35,263 bases of DNA, from contig JBKJTT010000058.1 of NCBI GenBank assembly GCA_046590205.1, positions 1-35,263 of the forward strand. Reading direction: 5' to 3'. Both the position numbers and the translations under genes were made by a program. Every line of letters starts with the position of its first letter. Within the stretch, counting starts at the first letter, position 1. Under the pieces are notes generated by a model. That model was not told the DNA's origin. It did no database searches and saw nothing but the letters and a program-made list of their open reading frames with translations. The DNA is from DATDEW01 sp046590205 (GTDB taxonomy: Bacteria; Bacteroidota; Ignavibacteria; Palsa-1295). This document shows positions 24,795 through 32,330 of the stretch, one piece after another.

Positions 24795-26282
24795 ATGCCC
24801 AAACGTACTGACATCCGCTCTATTTTGATTATTGGCTCTGGACCTATTGTTATCGGTCAGGGCTGTGAGTTTGACTACTCCGGGGCGCAGGCCTGCAAGG
24901 TGCTGCGTGAGGAGGGCTACCGCGTCATTCTCATCAATTCCAACCCTGCTACCATCATGACCGACCCGGAAATGGCGGATGCGACCTATATTGAGCCAAT
25001 TACACCTGAATATATCGAGGCGATAATAGCCAAGGAACGCCCCGATGCCATACTCCCGACAATGGGAGGGCAGACGGCACTCAATGCGGCTATGGCTCTC
25101 CATAGGGCAGGGATATTGACGAAATACGACGTTGAGCTTATCGGTGCAAAACCTGACGCTATCAAGCGCGCCGAAGACAGAGAAGAATTTTTAGAGACGA
25201 TGAAGTCCATCAACCTCGAGATGGCTCGCGGCGGGTTCGTCCATAACGTCGAAGAGGCGATGGAATTGGTTGATATGGTCGGCTTTCCGGCAATCATCCG
25301 TCCAAGTTTTACGCTCGGCGGAACAGGTGGAGGCATTGCCTACAACTTGGAGGAATTCCGCGAAGCTGTGCAGAAAGGTCTTGATGCTTCACCAGTCACG
25401 CAGGTGCTAGTCGAGGAATCCGTCATCGGCTGGAAGGAGTACGAGCTTGAGGTGATGCGCGATACGGCAGATAACGTCGTCATCATTTGCTCCATCGAGA
25501 ACTTTGACCCTATGGGTGTTCATACGGGTGATTCGATAACCGTCGCTCCCGCACAGACGCTTACAGACAAAGAGTACCAGAAGATGCGCGATGCGTCGAT
25601 AAAAATTATTCGTGCGATTGGTGTGGATACGGGCGGCTCGAATATCCAGTTCGCAGTGAATCCGAAGGACGGCAGACTGCTTGTTATCGAGATGAATCCG
25701 CGCGTCTCGCGTTCGTCAGCACTTGCCTCGAAAGCGACGGGCTACCCAATCGCGAAGATAGCAGCAAAACTTGCAGTTGGTTATACTCTTGATGAAATTC
25801 CGAACGACATTACGAAGACGACGCCTGCATCGTTCGAGCCCGTGATTGATTATATTGTCGTCAAGATACCGCGCTGGGATTTCGAGAAGTTTAAAGGTCT
25901 GGAAGCATCAAGCTCGCAGCTTGGTGTGCAGATGAAATCTGTTGGTGAGGTAATGTCATTTGGTAGAACCTTCAAAGAAGCATTCCAGAAAGCGATCCGC
26001 TCACTTGAACAAGGCAGGGCAGGACTCGGCTCCGACGGTAAAGAAGAATTCCTCATTGAAGGTATGGACACCGAAGAACGCTCACGTACTTTGCAGATCA
26101 TCCGCGAACGCCTCGGACAGCGCCGCACGGATATGATCTTCTCCATCCGCTACGGTTTCAAACTCGGCATGACCGCAGAAAATATCTGCTCTATCACAAA
26201 GATAGACCCCTGGTTCATCAACCAGATCGAGCAGATAGTCAGAAGAGAAGAGGAGTTGAGGAGTGTAGCTTTGGCTGCGTAA
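24795..26282 (+). CDS. carB: Carbamoyl-phosphate synthase large subunit, N-terminal half (split CarB)
   Basis: CarB makes carbamoyl phosphate for arginine and pyrimidine synthesis. This 495-aa gene holds the first ATP-grasp (carboxyphosphate) unit: SILIIGSGPIVIGQGCEFDY at the N-terminus, PTMGGQTALN, IRPSFTLGGTGGGIAYN, SITVAPAQTLTD and the metal/ATP site IEMNPRVSRSSALASKATG. It continues into the oligomerisation domain and ends at DPWFINQIEQIVRREEEL, which aligns with E. coli CarB near residue 485. A normal stop follows; the other half is encoded at 32331. Active-site motifs are intact, so this is a split enzyme rather than decay. The hydrolase gene begins 3 bp after it. No carA is in the window. 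Confidence 0.95.
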   Translation: MPKRTDIRSILIIGSGPIVIGQGCEFDYSGAQACKVLREEGYRVILINSNPATIMTDPEMADATYIEPITPEYIEAIIAKERPDAILPTMGGQTALNAAMALHRAGILTKYDVELIGAKPDAIKRAEDREEFLETMKSINLEMARGGFVHNVEEAMELVDMVGFPAIIRPSFTLGGTGGGIAYNLEEFREAVQKGLDASPVTQVLVEESVIGWKEYELEVMRDTADNVVIICSIENFDPMGVHTGDSITVAPAQTLTDKEYQKMRDASIKIIRAIGVDTGGSNIQFAVNPKDGRLLVIEMNPRVSRSSALASKATGYPIAKIAAKLAVGYTLDEIPNDITKTTPASFEPVIDYIVVKIPRWDFEKFKGLEASSSQLGVQMKSVGEVMSFGRTFKEAFQKAIRSLEQGRAGLGSDGKEEFLIEGMDTEERSRTLQIIRERLGQRRTDMIFSIRYGFKLGMTAENICSITKIDPWFINQIEQIVRREEELRSVALAA

Positions 26283-26285
26283 ATT

Positions 26286-27209
26286 ATGAGTATGAGAATA
26301 GTATTTTTCCTCTTCTTTTTTGTCGCATCAGTAAATGTATTGAGCCAAACTCTCAAGACCGAAGAGGGGTACAAAGACATATACGGCACAAAGCTTTACT
26401 ATAAAACTATCGGTGAAGGTGAGCCGATACTTATTGTGCATGGTGGTCCGGGATTAGAACATTCTTATTTCCTCCCGCACTTTAACGAATTAGCAAAGAA
26501 GCATAAGCTTATATTCTTCGATCTGCGCGCTCACGGAAAAAGCGATACTAATATGGATTCCGCTCATATCCAGCTTTCGTACTTCGTTGATGACATCGAA
26601 GAAATGCGCAAAGCATTTGGCATTGAGAAGTTGGTGTTGCTGGGACATTCATTCGGCGGCTTGCTTGCAGAAAACTATGCAGCAAAGTACCCATCCAGCT
26701 TAAAAGCGCTTATTCTTGTCTCACCTTCTGCCCATGATTCTAAATATACGATTGAAGCATCAAATACAATCAAAGAACGATTCTCGCAACAAGATATGAT
26801 CGATAGGGAGACGGTTATGTCAAGCCCGGAGTTTCTAAAAGCAGACTCGAAAGCATACGAAAAACTTTTTCTGATAAACTTTCGTACCGGACTCTACAAT
26901 AAGACACTTATCGATAGTATGCGTCTCACGTTTCCGATTGACTATAAAGAACGAAATTTGTTGCTTCGGAAGATCTACACCGAGAATTGGTTTTACTCCC
27001 CCGGCACAAAATTTGCTAACATCCTTTGCCCGGTTCTTATTATTTACGGAGAATTTGATGCAATGCCGAAAGCTTGCTATGACGATCTCCACATGAGACT
27101 TCTTAAGTCAAAGCTCGTATCAATACCCGAATGCGGACATTTTCCCTTTATCGAGGCAAAAGAGAAGTTTTTTGCAGAAACGGAGAAATTCCTATTTGGA
27201 TTAAAGTAA
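26286..27209 (+). CDS. Exported alpha/beta hydrolase (proline iminopeptidase-like, S33)
   Basis: A signal peptide (MRIVFFLFFFVASVNVLS) precedes an alpha/beta-hydrolase fold of normal length. VHGGPGLEHSYF is the HGGPG oxyanion motif of prolyl iminopeptidase-like enzymes; LLGHSFGGLLAENYA carries the nucleophile Ser (~residue 123); the acid is in YGEFDAMP and the His in PECGHFPFIE. Substrates in this family range from N-terminal proline peptides to small esters and amides, so the reaction cannot be stated. A second ATG two codons in (26292) is equally possible as start. It follows the carB half by 3 bp and is probably on the same transcript, though the link looks incidental. Confidence 0.85.
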   Translation: MSMRIVFFLFFFVASVNVLSQTLKTEEGYKDIYGTKLYYKTIGEGEPILIVHGGPGLEHSYFLPHFNELAKKHKLIFFDLRAHGKSDTNMDSAHIQLSYFVDDIEEMRKAFGIEKLVLLGHSFGGLLAENYAAKYPSSLKALILVSPSAHDSKYTIEASNTIKERFSQQDMIDRETVMSSPEFLKADSKAYEKLFLINFRTGLYNKTLIDSMRLTFPIDYKERNLLLRKIYTENWFYSPGTKFANILCPVLIIYGEFDAMPKACYDDLHMRLLKSKLVSIPECGHFPFIEAKEKFFAETEKFLFGLK

Positions 27210-27241
27210 CGTTAATTGTTCGGATGGTAGTGATAATTGCT

Positions 27242-27249
27242 TATTTTTG
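27242..27249 (+). promoter_or_regulatory. -7 box before the lipoprotein/M4 protease pair
   Basis: TATTTTTG matches TAnnTTTG, with a TTG 23 bp upstream at 27216-27218. The ATG at 27281 lies 31 bp downstream, giving a leader of ordinary size. Confidence 0.5.
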
Positions 27250-27280
27250 TAAAGCTATTTATTTAACTCTACTGCCAAAC

Positions 27281-27718
27281 ATGAAACGCCTACTACCACT
27301 ACTTCTTGCTGTTGTCGCTTTTAGCGGATGCGGCTCTTCTAATTCTTCAACTACTTCCGCGACAAAGATCATCTCTATCTCACGAGGCGGCGGTGTTTCG
27401 GGGGCATACAACGGCTTTAGTATTACATCAGAAGGTAAAGTCACAAGGTGGTTACAAATGCCCGCTGAAGAGAAAAAAGTAACCGACCTATTTGCTACTA
27501 CATCTGACTCGGCTTCATTCTTTTTCCGCTATCTGGACGAAGCAGGATTCCGCTCAACAGAGTTTTCGACCCCGGGCAACATGACAACCGTCATTCAGCT
27601 TGATTCTGGAAGCATAATCCATAGTATCAAATGGGGAAATACAGAGGTAACACCACCGTCTGTATTTCAAAGTTTTTACGATTTACTTACCAACTACATT
27701 CAACGACGGACGAAATAA
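27281..27718 (+). CDS. Small lipoprotein upstream of the M4 protease
   Basis: The sequence MKRLLPLLLAVVAFSGC gives a textbook lipobox with Cys17 and a Ser/Asn/Thr linker. The 145-aa product has a single beta-rich domain (IISISRGGGVSGAYNGFSIT, KVTRWLQMPAEEK, then a C-terminal IHSIKWGN). It resembles small beta-barrel inhibitor-like lipoproteins (compare PF09917-type or protease-inhibitor folds), but I cannot assign a family. The frame is open upstream to 27131 inside the hydrolase gene; that part is a shadow, and the -7 box and lipobox fix the start at 27281. The M4 protease gene begins 6 bp downstream, so an accessory or inhibitor role is an appealing guess. Confidence 0.72.
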   Translation: MKRLLPLLLAVVAFSGCGSSNSSTTSATKIISISRGGGVSGAYNGFSITSEGKVTRWLQMPAEEKKVTDLFATTSDSASFFFRYLDEAGFRSTEFSTPGNMTTVIQLDSGSIIHSIKWGNTEVTPPSVFQSFYDLLTNYIQRRTK

Positions 27719-27724
27719 ACCACC

Positions 27725-30700
27725 ATGAAAAAAATATTCGCAGTTGTACTTATCACACTTTCTCTGGCAGCGAATGTATTCGCGCAAAAAGCAAACACCG
27801 ATCCGCGAACTCGCAAAGGACTTGATGTATCGAAGATACCGGCGCTTTCAGACTGGAATAGCTTCCGCGCAAAGACGATGGGCAAAAAGCTGACCGATCA
27901 TTCTGTCCATAAGACATTTTCGCAAAAGCAGGCAATGCCGATCGAACGTCATGAGACGATTCAAATAGAAAAGAGCACAACATCGAGAACGCAAGGACTC
28001 TGGAAAGTTTTGCGTTCGAGTAACGGCACGGTCAACTGGATGTGGCGCGCTCGTCCGCATCAAAAGTCATCACAGGAAGTGCAATCAGTTAAACCGGCTA
28101 CCCTTGATGTGCTCACTGGGCTTGCACCTGTCCTTAAGCTCAACGACCCGAAGAGCGAGCTTTCGGTAATGAGCGATACTCGTGACGAGCTTGGTTTACG
28201 CCACGTTCGTTATGCACAGATGTATAAAGGTGTGCCTGTTTGGAATCGCGATCTGTATGTGCATTTTGATACTGATGGGGAGATTACAACGATCAATGGC
28301 ACGTATGAACCTTCTCCTGCAAAAGGATTATCTGCGCTTCCTTCTATTTCATCGCAAATTGCTATTGCCAATGTAACAAATGATTTGAAAGCAAAGGAGC
28401 GTTGGGCTCCGGTAACAGGGAATGCTGCTGTTATGCTCAAGATTCCATCACCATCGGCAAAGCTCGTATTCTTTCCCGAAGGAAAAAATATGCGACTTGC
28501 TTATGAAGTTGATGTATTCCCAAATATTTATGAGCGATATGTCTATGTTGTAGATGCCAAGAGCGGTGAAGTGATTCGTTCTATCGAAGCATTCTGCTCG
28601 CTTACACCTCGCGACCATAAAACATCCATCACGATGGTTGGTACGTTCTCTTCACCAGCGGCAAGCGCATCGATGCCTCTTGCAGGGTTTACAAATGCAA
28701 CAGGCACTGACTTAAATAATCAGTCGAAGTCAATGCGTACTTATCAGCATTCTGATGGTCAGTACTACTCGCTTTGGGATCTACCAAACTTTGATGGAGG
28801 AAAATCACAGCTACCGAATTCACCTGAAGGCGGAGCGATGACGCTCTCACTTAATAACAAAGACCTGACTCGTGAAGCAGACCTCTTCCATGTAACATCT
28901 TCTAATAACTCATGGAATGATAAAGCTGGTGTCAGTGCTCATGCGAACATGAAGATATGTTATGACTACTATGTAAATACATTCGGACGTAAGGCGATCG
29001 ATGATAAAAATTCAGTTATCATTAGTATCATCCATGCAACTGATGGCGGCACTGCCATGGACAATGCGTTCTGGACAGGGAAGCTGATGATTTATGGTGA
29101 TGGAGCCTCAGATTTTAAGCCGCTTGCAGGCGGACTTGATGTAGCTGCGCATGAAATGACGCATGGCGTTATTGAGAACACTGCAAACCTTGTCTATGAA
29201 TTCCAACCAGGTGCGCTGAATGAATCATGCGCTGATATTTTCGGCGTGATGGTCGATCCGATCAATCTCAAACTTGGTGAAGATGTTATGAAACCCGGGA
29301 AGGGCACATGTCTTCGTGACCTTGAAAACCCGAACAATCCGACAGGTCTTGCAAAGCAGCCGGCACATATGAATGAGTTTAAGCAGCTCACGGCAGAGCA
29401 AGATAATGGCGGAGTTCATATCAATAGTGGAATTCCTAATAAAGCTGCAGCACTTATCATCAATGCTATTGGTCGTGACAAGACCGCAAAGATATACTAT
29501 CGTGCATTGCAGAACTACATGACACGTAATAGCCAGTTCATTGACTGCCGACTTGCCTGTGAAAAAGCAGCGACGGATCTCTTCGGTTCTGGTAGTGAGT
29601 TATCGACTGTGCAAAGCAGCTTTGCAGCCGTTGGTATCGGCGGTGCACCTACGAATAATAATCAGAATGATGTTCCGGCACAAACTGGGGGTACAGATCA
29701 CATAGCATTTTTGACAGCAGACGGCTCAATTGGATTCCTTGATACAGTTACTGCAACACCACTCCTTTTCAATGATCCTGCTGCAACTGCCCGTGTCTCA
29801 AATGATGGAAGCAAAGCCCAACTTACCACACCCAGAAGCGGTGCAAATATTTGGTTTGTCAACCAAGATGGTTTCCTTAACTATATCATAGCGGCAACAG
29901 GCGAAGTACGTTACTTCCCGAATTTGAAGATACAAGAAACAGGTGATCTATGGAATGCAGCCGTTGCACCTGATGAAAGTTATGTGGCGTTAAGTTCTGA
30001 TTATTCACAAGACCCCAACATCTATATCTTTGATGGAAATACTATCTCAAAGTATGAATTGGCTGTCGAGGGTGGTGATGGTAATGGTATTGAGACGATT
30101 CAATATCCTGATGTCATGAGTTGGTCGCCGAATAAAAATAATGATAAGCTCTCCTTCGACGCATACAATGAAGAAGAGATCGCAGGTACATCGTATTCAT
30201 ATTGGAGTATGTATGAGATGAATTTCGGGACGAAAAAAATATATAACCTTATTCCTGCACAACCGGAAGGAATAAGCGTGGGTAATATCACCTACAGTAA
30301 CACAGATCCTGATATTGTTGCTTTTACTGTTATTGGAGATAATGGCGTTTACGACATTGCTTTAGCTAACTTTGAAACTGGTGATCTCTTCGAACTTGGA
30401 CTCTATAGCAACAGTATAAACGGTAGTAATATACTTGATGCCGATAAACCAAGTTTTGCGCCTAATGACAACTTTATGACCTTTTCAAGTGTCAGTAATC
30501 GGTCTATCTTGTTCTTGAACGGTGCAAATCTTAACCTTACGTACTTGCAGTTCCAAGCTGCTCTCTATAACCCATACTGGTTCTTGTTCAACGGCTCTGC
30601 TGATGTGAAGGAAGAAACAGCTTACGAGCCGCTAAAAGTAAATGGAGTATATCCGACTGTATTCTTGAGCGACCTTTCTATCTCATTCAACTCTGATAAA

Positions 30701-30886
30701 CGAATGAAGGTCGAATGCGATCTATTAAATATCTTTGGTCAACACATGGCTTCTATCTCATCGGGAATGTATTCGGCAGGGGAGAACACGATCAGCTATT
30801 CAAACAACGAACTTGCGGCAGGGACATACTTTGTCCGCCTCTATGCTGACGGGAAAACCTACATACGAAAAGTAGTCAAGCAGTAA
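27725..30886 (+). CDS. Secreted M4 (thermolysin-like) metalloprotease with propeller-like region and T9SS signal
   Basis: The 1053-aa precursor has a signal peptide (MKKIFAVVLITLSLAANVFA), then a long propeptide to ~residue 300 with the FTP-like strands HVRYAQMYKGVPVWNRDLYVH and ITTINGTYEPSP. The catalytic domain has the zinc motif HEMTH (~475), the third ligand in GALNESCADIFGV (~499) and the active-site His block NGGVHINSGIPNKAA. Residues ~655-960 carry TolB-like repeats (IAFLTADGSIGFLD, PDESYVALSSD, IWFVNQDGFLNY) suggesting a beta-propeller. The final ~75 residues end in AAGTYFVRLYADGKTYIRKVVKQ-like sequence, the type IX secretion sorting domain, with a degenerate YPNP (YPTVF). It is thus exported and surface-attached or released, probably for extracellular protein digestion. 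Confidence 0.92.
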   Translation: MKKIFAVVLITLSLAANVFAQKANTDPRTRKGLDVSKIPALSDWNSFRAKTMGKKLTDHSVHKTFSQKQAMPIERHETIQIEKSTTSRTQGLWKVLRSSNGTVNWMWRARPHQKSSQEVQSVKPATLDVLTGLAPVLKLNDPKSELSVMSDTRDELGLRHVRYAQMYKGVPVWNRDLYVHFDTDGEITTINGTYEPSPAKGLSALPSISSQIAIANVTNDLKAKERWAPVTGNAAVMLKIPSPSAKLVFFPEGKNMRLAYEVDVFPNIYERYVYVVDAKSGEVIRSIEAFCSLTPRDHKTSITMVGTFSSPAASASMPLAGFTNATGTDLNNQSKSMRTYQHSDGQYYSLWDLPNFDGGKSQLPNSPEGGAMTLSLNNKDLTREADLFHVTSSNNSWNDKAGVSAHANMKICYDYYVNTFGRKAIDDKNSVIISIIHATDGGTAMDNAFWTGKLMIYGDGASDFKPLAGGLDVAAHEMTHGVIENTANLVYEFQPGALNESCADIFGVMVDPINLKLGEDVMKPGKGTCLRDLENPNNPTGLAKQPAHMNEFKQLTAEQDNGGVHINSGIPNKAAALIINAIGRDKTAKIYYRALQNYMTRNSQFIDCRLACEKAATDLFGSGSELSTVQSSFAAVGIGGAPTNNNQNDVPAQTGGTDHIAFLTADGSIGFLDTVTATPLLFNDPAATARVSNDGSKAQLTTPRSGANIWFVNQDGFLNYIIAATGEVRYFPNLKIQETGDLWNAAVAPDESYVALSSDYSQDPNIYIFDGNTISKYELAVEGGDGNGIETIQYPDVMSWSPNKNNDKLSFDAYNEEEIAGTSYSYWSMYEMNFGTKKIYNLIPAQPEGISVGNITYSNTDPDIVAFTVIGDNGVYDIALANFETGDLFELGLYSNSINGSNILDADKPSFAPNDNFMTFSSVSNRSILFLNGANLNLTYLQFQAALYNPYWFLFNGSADVKEETAYEPLKVNGVYPTVFLSDLSISFNSDKRMKVECDLLNIFGQHMASISSGMYSAGENTISYSNNELAAGTYFVRLYADGKTYIRKVVKQ

Positions 30887-30913
30887 TATTACTTGGTGAA
30901 CTTAGTGTCTTTG

Positions 30914-30947
30914 TGCCTTGGTGGTAAAACTCATTACCACCAAGGCA
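30914..30947. terminator. Strong bidirectional terminator
   Basis: tgccttggtggtaa (30914-30927) pairs perfectly with ttaccaccaaggca (30934-30947) around a 6-nt loop, followed by tttgtttt on the plus strand. It sits between the convergent M4 protease and aminopeptidase genes. Confidence 0.8.
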
Positions 30948-30953
30948 TTTGTT

Positions 30954-32240
30954 TTAAGCGTTCATCAACTCTTCAATTGCGCCGGCATCAAGTGGTATCG
31001 TTGCCATCAAATCCTCATTACCGTTTGCGATGATCAAGATATTATTCTCTAAGCGAACTCCGATACCTTCTTCTTTGATGTAGATACCCGGCTCAACAGT
31101 CCAGACATTGCCGGCTCGGAATGGCGCAAACATATCGCCAACATCATGCACATCTAAACCAAGATGGTGTCCGACACCGTGCATAAAATATTTTTTTACG
31201 AGCGGTTTATTTGTATCTTGGTTCTTGACCTCATCCATAGTAAAGAGCCCTAAATCAACGCACTCTTTTGTCGTTAGCTCTTCGGTATAATCTTGCCATT
31301 CTTTTTTCGTTACACCCGGCTTCATAAATGCTGTTGATGATTTCATGACGCGATGCACGGCATCATATACTTGTCGTTGGCGATCTGTGAAGCGACCATT
31401 GACAGGAATTGTGCGCGTCATATCAGCATTGTAATTTGCATATCCTGCGGCAGTATCCATTAGCAGAAGCTCGCCATCGTTACATGCTTTGTTGTTCTCG
31501 ACATAATGTAATACACAAGCGCTTGCACCGGATGCAATGATGGGTTGATAATCAGCAAATCCCGCACCATTACGAATAAACTCATGAGCATACTCTGCTT
31601 CGATCTCATACTCCATCACCCCTGGCTTCACAAACTTCAAGATGCGTCGGAAACCAAGTTCTGTTATCTCACATGCTTTTCGCATGCAATCTATTTCCGC
31701 AGGTGACTTCACCTCACGCAGACTTTGCAGAATTGGCGCAAGACGGTGATATGTGTGGAGAGGGAAGAGCGACTTGCAGTGCGTGATAAACCTTGCATCT
31801 CGCGTCTCGACTACAGAACTTGAGCGACCATGCTCGTTTGTGTTAAGGTAAATATTTTCTGTCTGCGTAATGAGTTGACGAAAGAGATTATCGAATGAGG
31901 ATAGCCATTGAACATTCTGAATCCCGGTCAGCTTGGTTGCTTCATCTTTCGATAACTTTTTCCCTTCCCAAATAGTAAGGTATTCGCTTGTCTCACGCAA
32001 GAATAGGACTTCACGGTTCTTTTCTTCGACTGCATCGGGGAAGACGAGGAGTATGGTCTCTTCTTGATCGACACCAGTTAAATAGAACAGATCGCTATTT
32101 TGCTTAAAGCGCATCGAGCCGTCCGCATTTGTCGGCATGATGTCATTAGCGTTGAGTATAGCGATAGAATTCGGCTTCAAACCTTCGGCAAGTCGCTTGC
32201 GATTAAGGATAAAAAGCTCTTTGTTGATCGTAGTATTCAT
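30954..32240 (-). CDS. pepP: Xaa-Pro aminopeptidase (M24B, aminopeptidase P)
   Basis: The enzyme releases an N-terminal residue ahead of proline using a two-metal centre. The 428-aa protein has the aminopeptidase P N-terminal domain (SIAILNANDIMPTNADGSMR, FYLTGVDQEETILLVFP) and a pita-bread catalytic domain. Metal ligands appear in DTAAGYANYNADMTRTIPV (two Asp), HGVGHHLGLDVHDVG (His), VEPGIYI (Glu) and GVRLENNILI (Glu). Length is normal and there is no signal peptide, so it is cytoplasmic. It could complete the breakdown of peptides from exported proteases, but adjacency is the only evidence. It is divergent from the second carB half, with 90 bp between the starts. Confidence 0.95.
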   Translation of the reverse strand: MNTTINKELFILNRKRLAEGLKPNSIAILNANDIMPTNADGSMRFKQNSDLFYLTGVDQEETILLVFPDAVEEKNREVLFLRETSEYLTIWEGKKLSKDEATKLTGIQNVQWLSSFDNLFRQLITQTENIYLNTNEHGRSSSVVETRDARFITHCKSLFPLHTYHRLAPILQSLREVKSPAEIDCMRKACEITELGFRRILKFVKPGVMEYEIEAEYAHEFIRNGAGFADYQPIIASGASACVLHYVENNKACNDGELLLMDTAAGYANYNADMTRTIPVNGRFTDRQRQVYDAVHRVMKSSTAFMKPGVTKKEWQDYTEELTTKECVDLGLFTMDEVKNQDTNKPLVKKYFMHGVGHHLGLDVHDVGDMFAPFRAGNVWTVEPGIYIKEEGIGVRLENNILIIANGNEDLMATIPLDAGAIEELMNA

Positions 32241-32316
32241 GACTGGTAAATTTGACTGGTTGCTAACATATTTTCGTTTGAAATGGGTTTATCGAAGACA
32301 GCCATTCTTTTCTCCG

Positions 32317-32324
32317 TAAATTTG
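32317..32324 (+). promoter_or_regulatory. -7 box before the C-terminal half of carB
   Basis: TAAATTTG matches TAnnTTTG and ends 6 bp before the ATG at 32331, again giving an almost leaderless mRNA. The preceding ccattctttt and ctccgta parallel the carB N-half promoter. Confidence 0.6.
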
Positions 32325-32330
32325 CACTTA

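Noticed and set aside
27131..27280. Upstream extension of the lipoprotein gene into the hydrolase gene
   Set aside because: It would bury the lipobox signal 50 residues inside; the -7 box at 27242 and the signal sequence fix the start at 27281.
26283..32330. carB as one gene broken by an insertion of four genes
   Set aside because: Both halves have their own start, stop and promoter, with no insertion sequence, target duplication or lost residues, so a stable split fits better than recent disruption.
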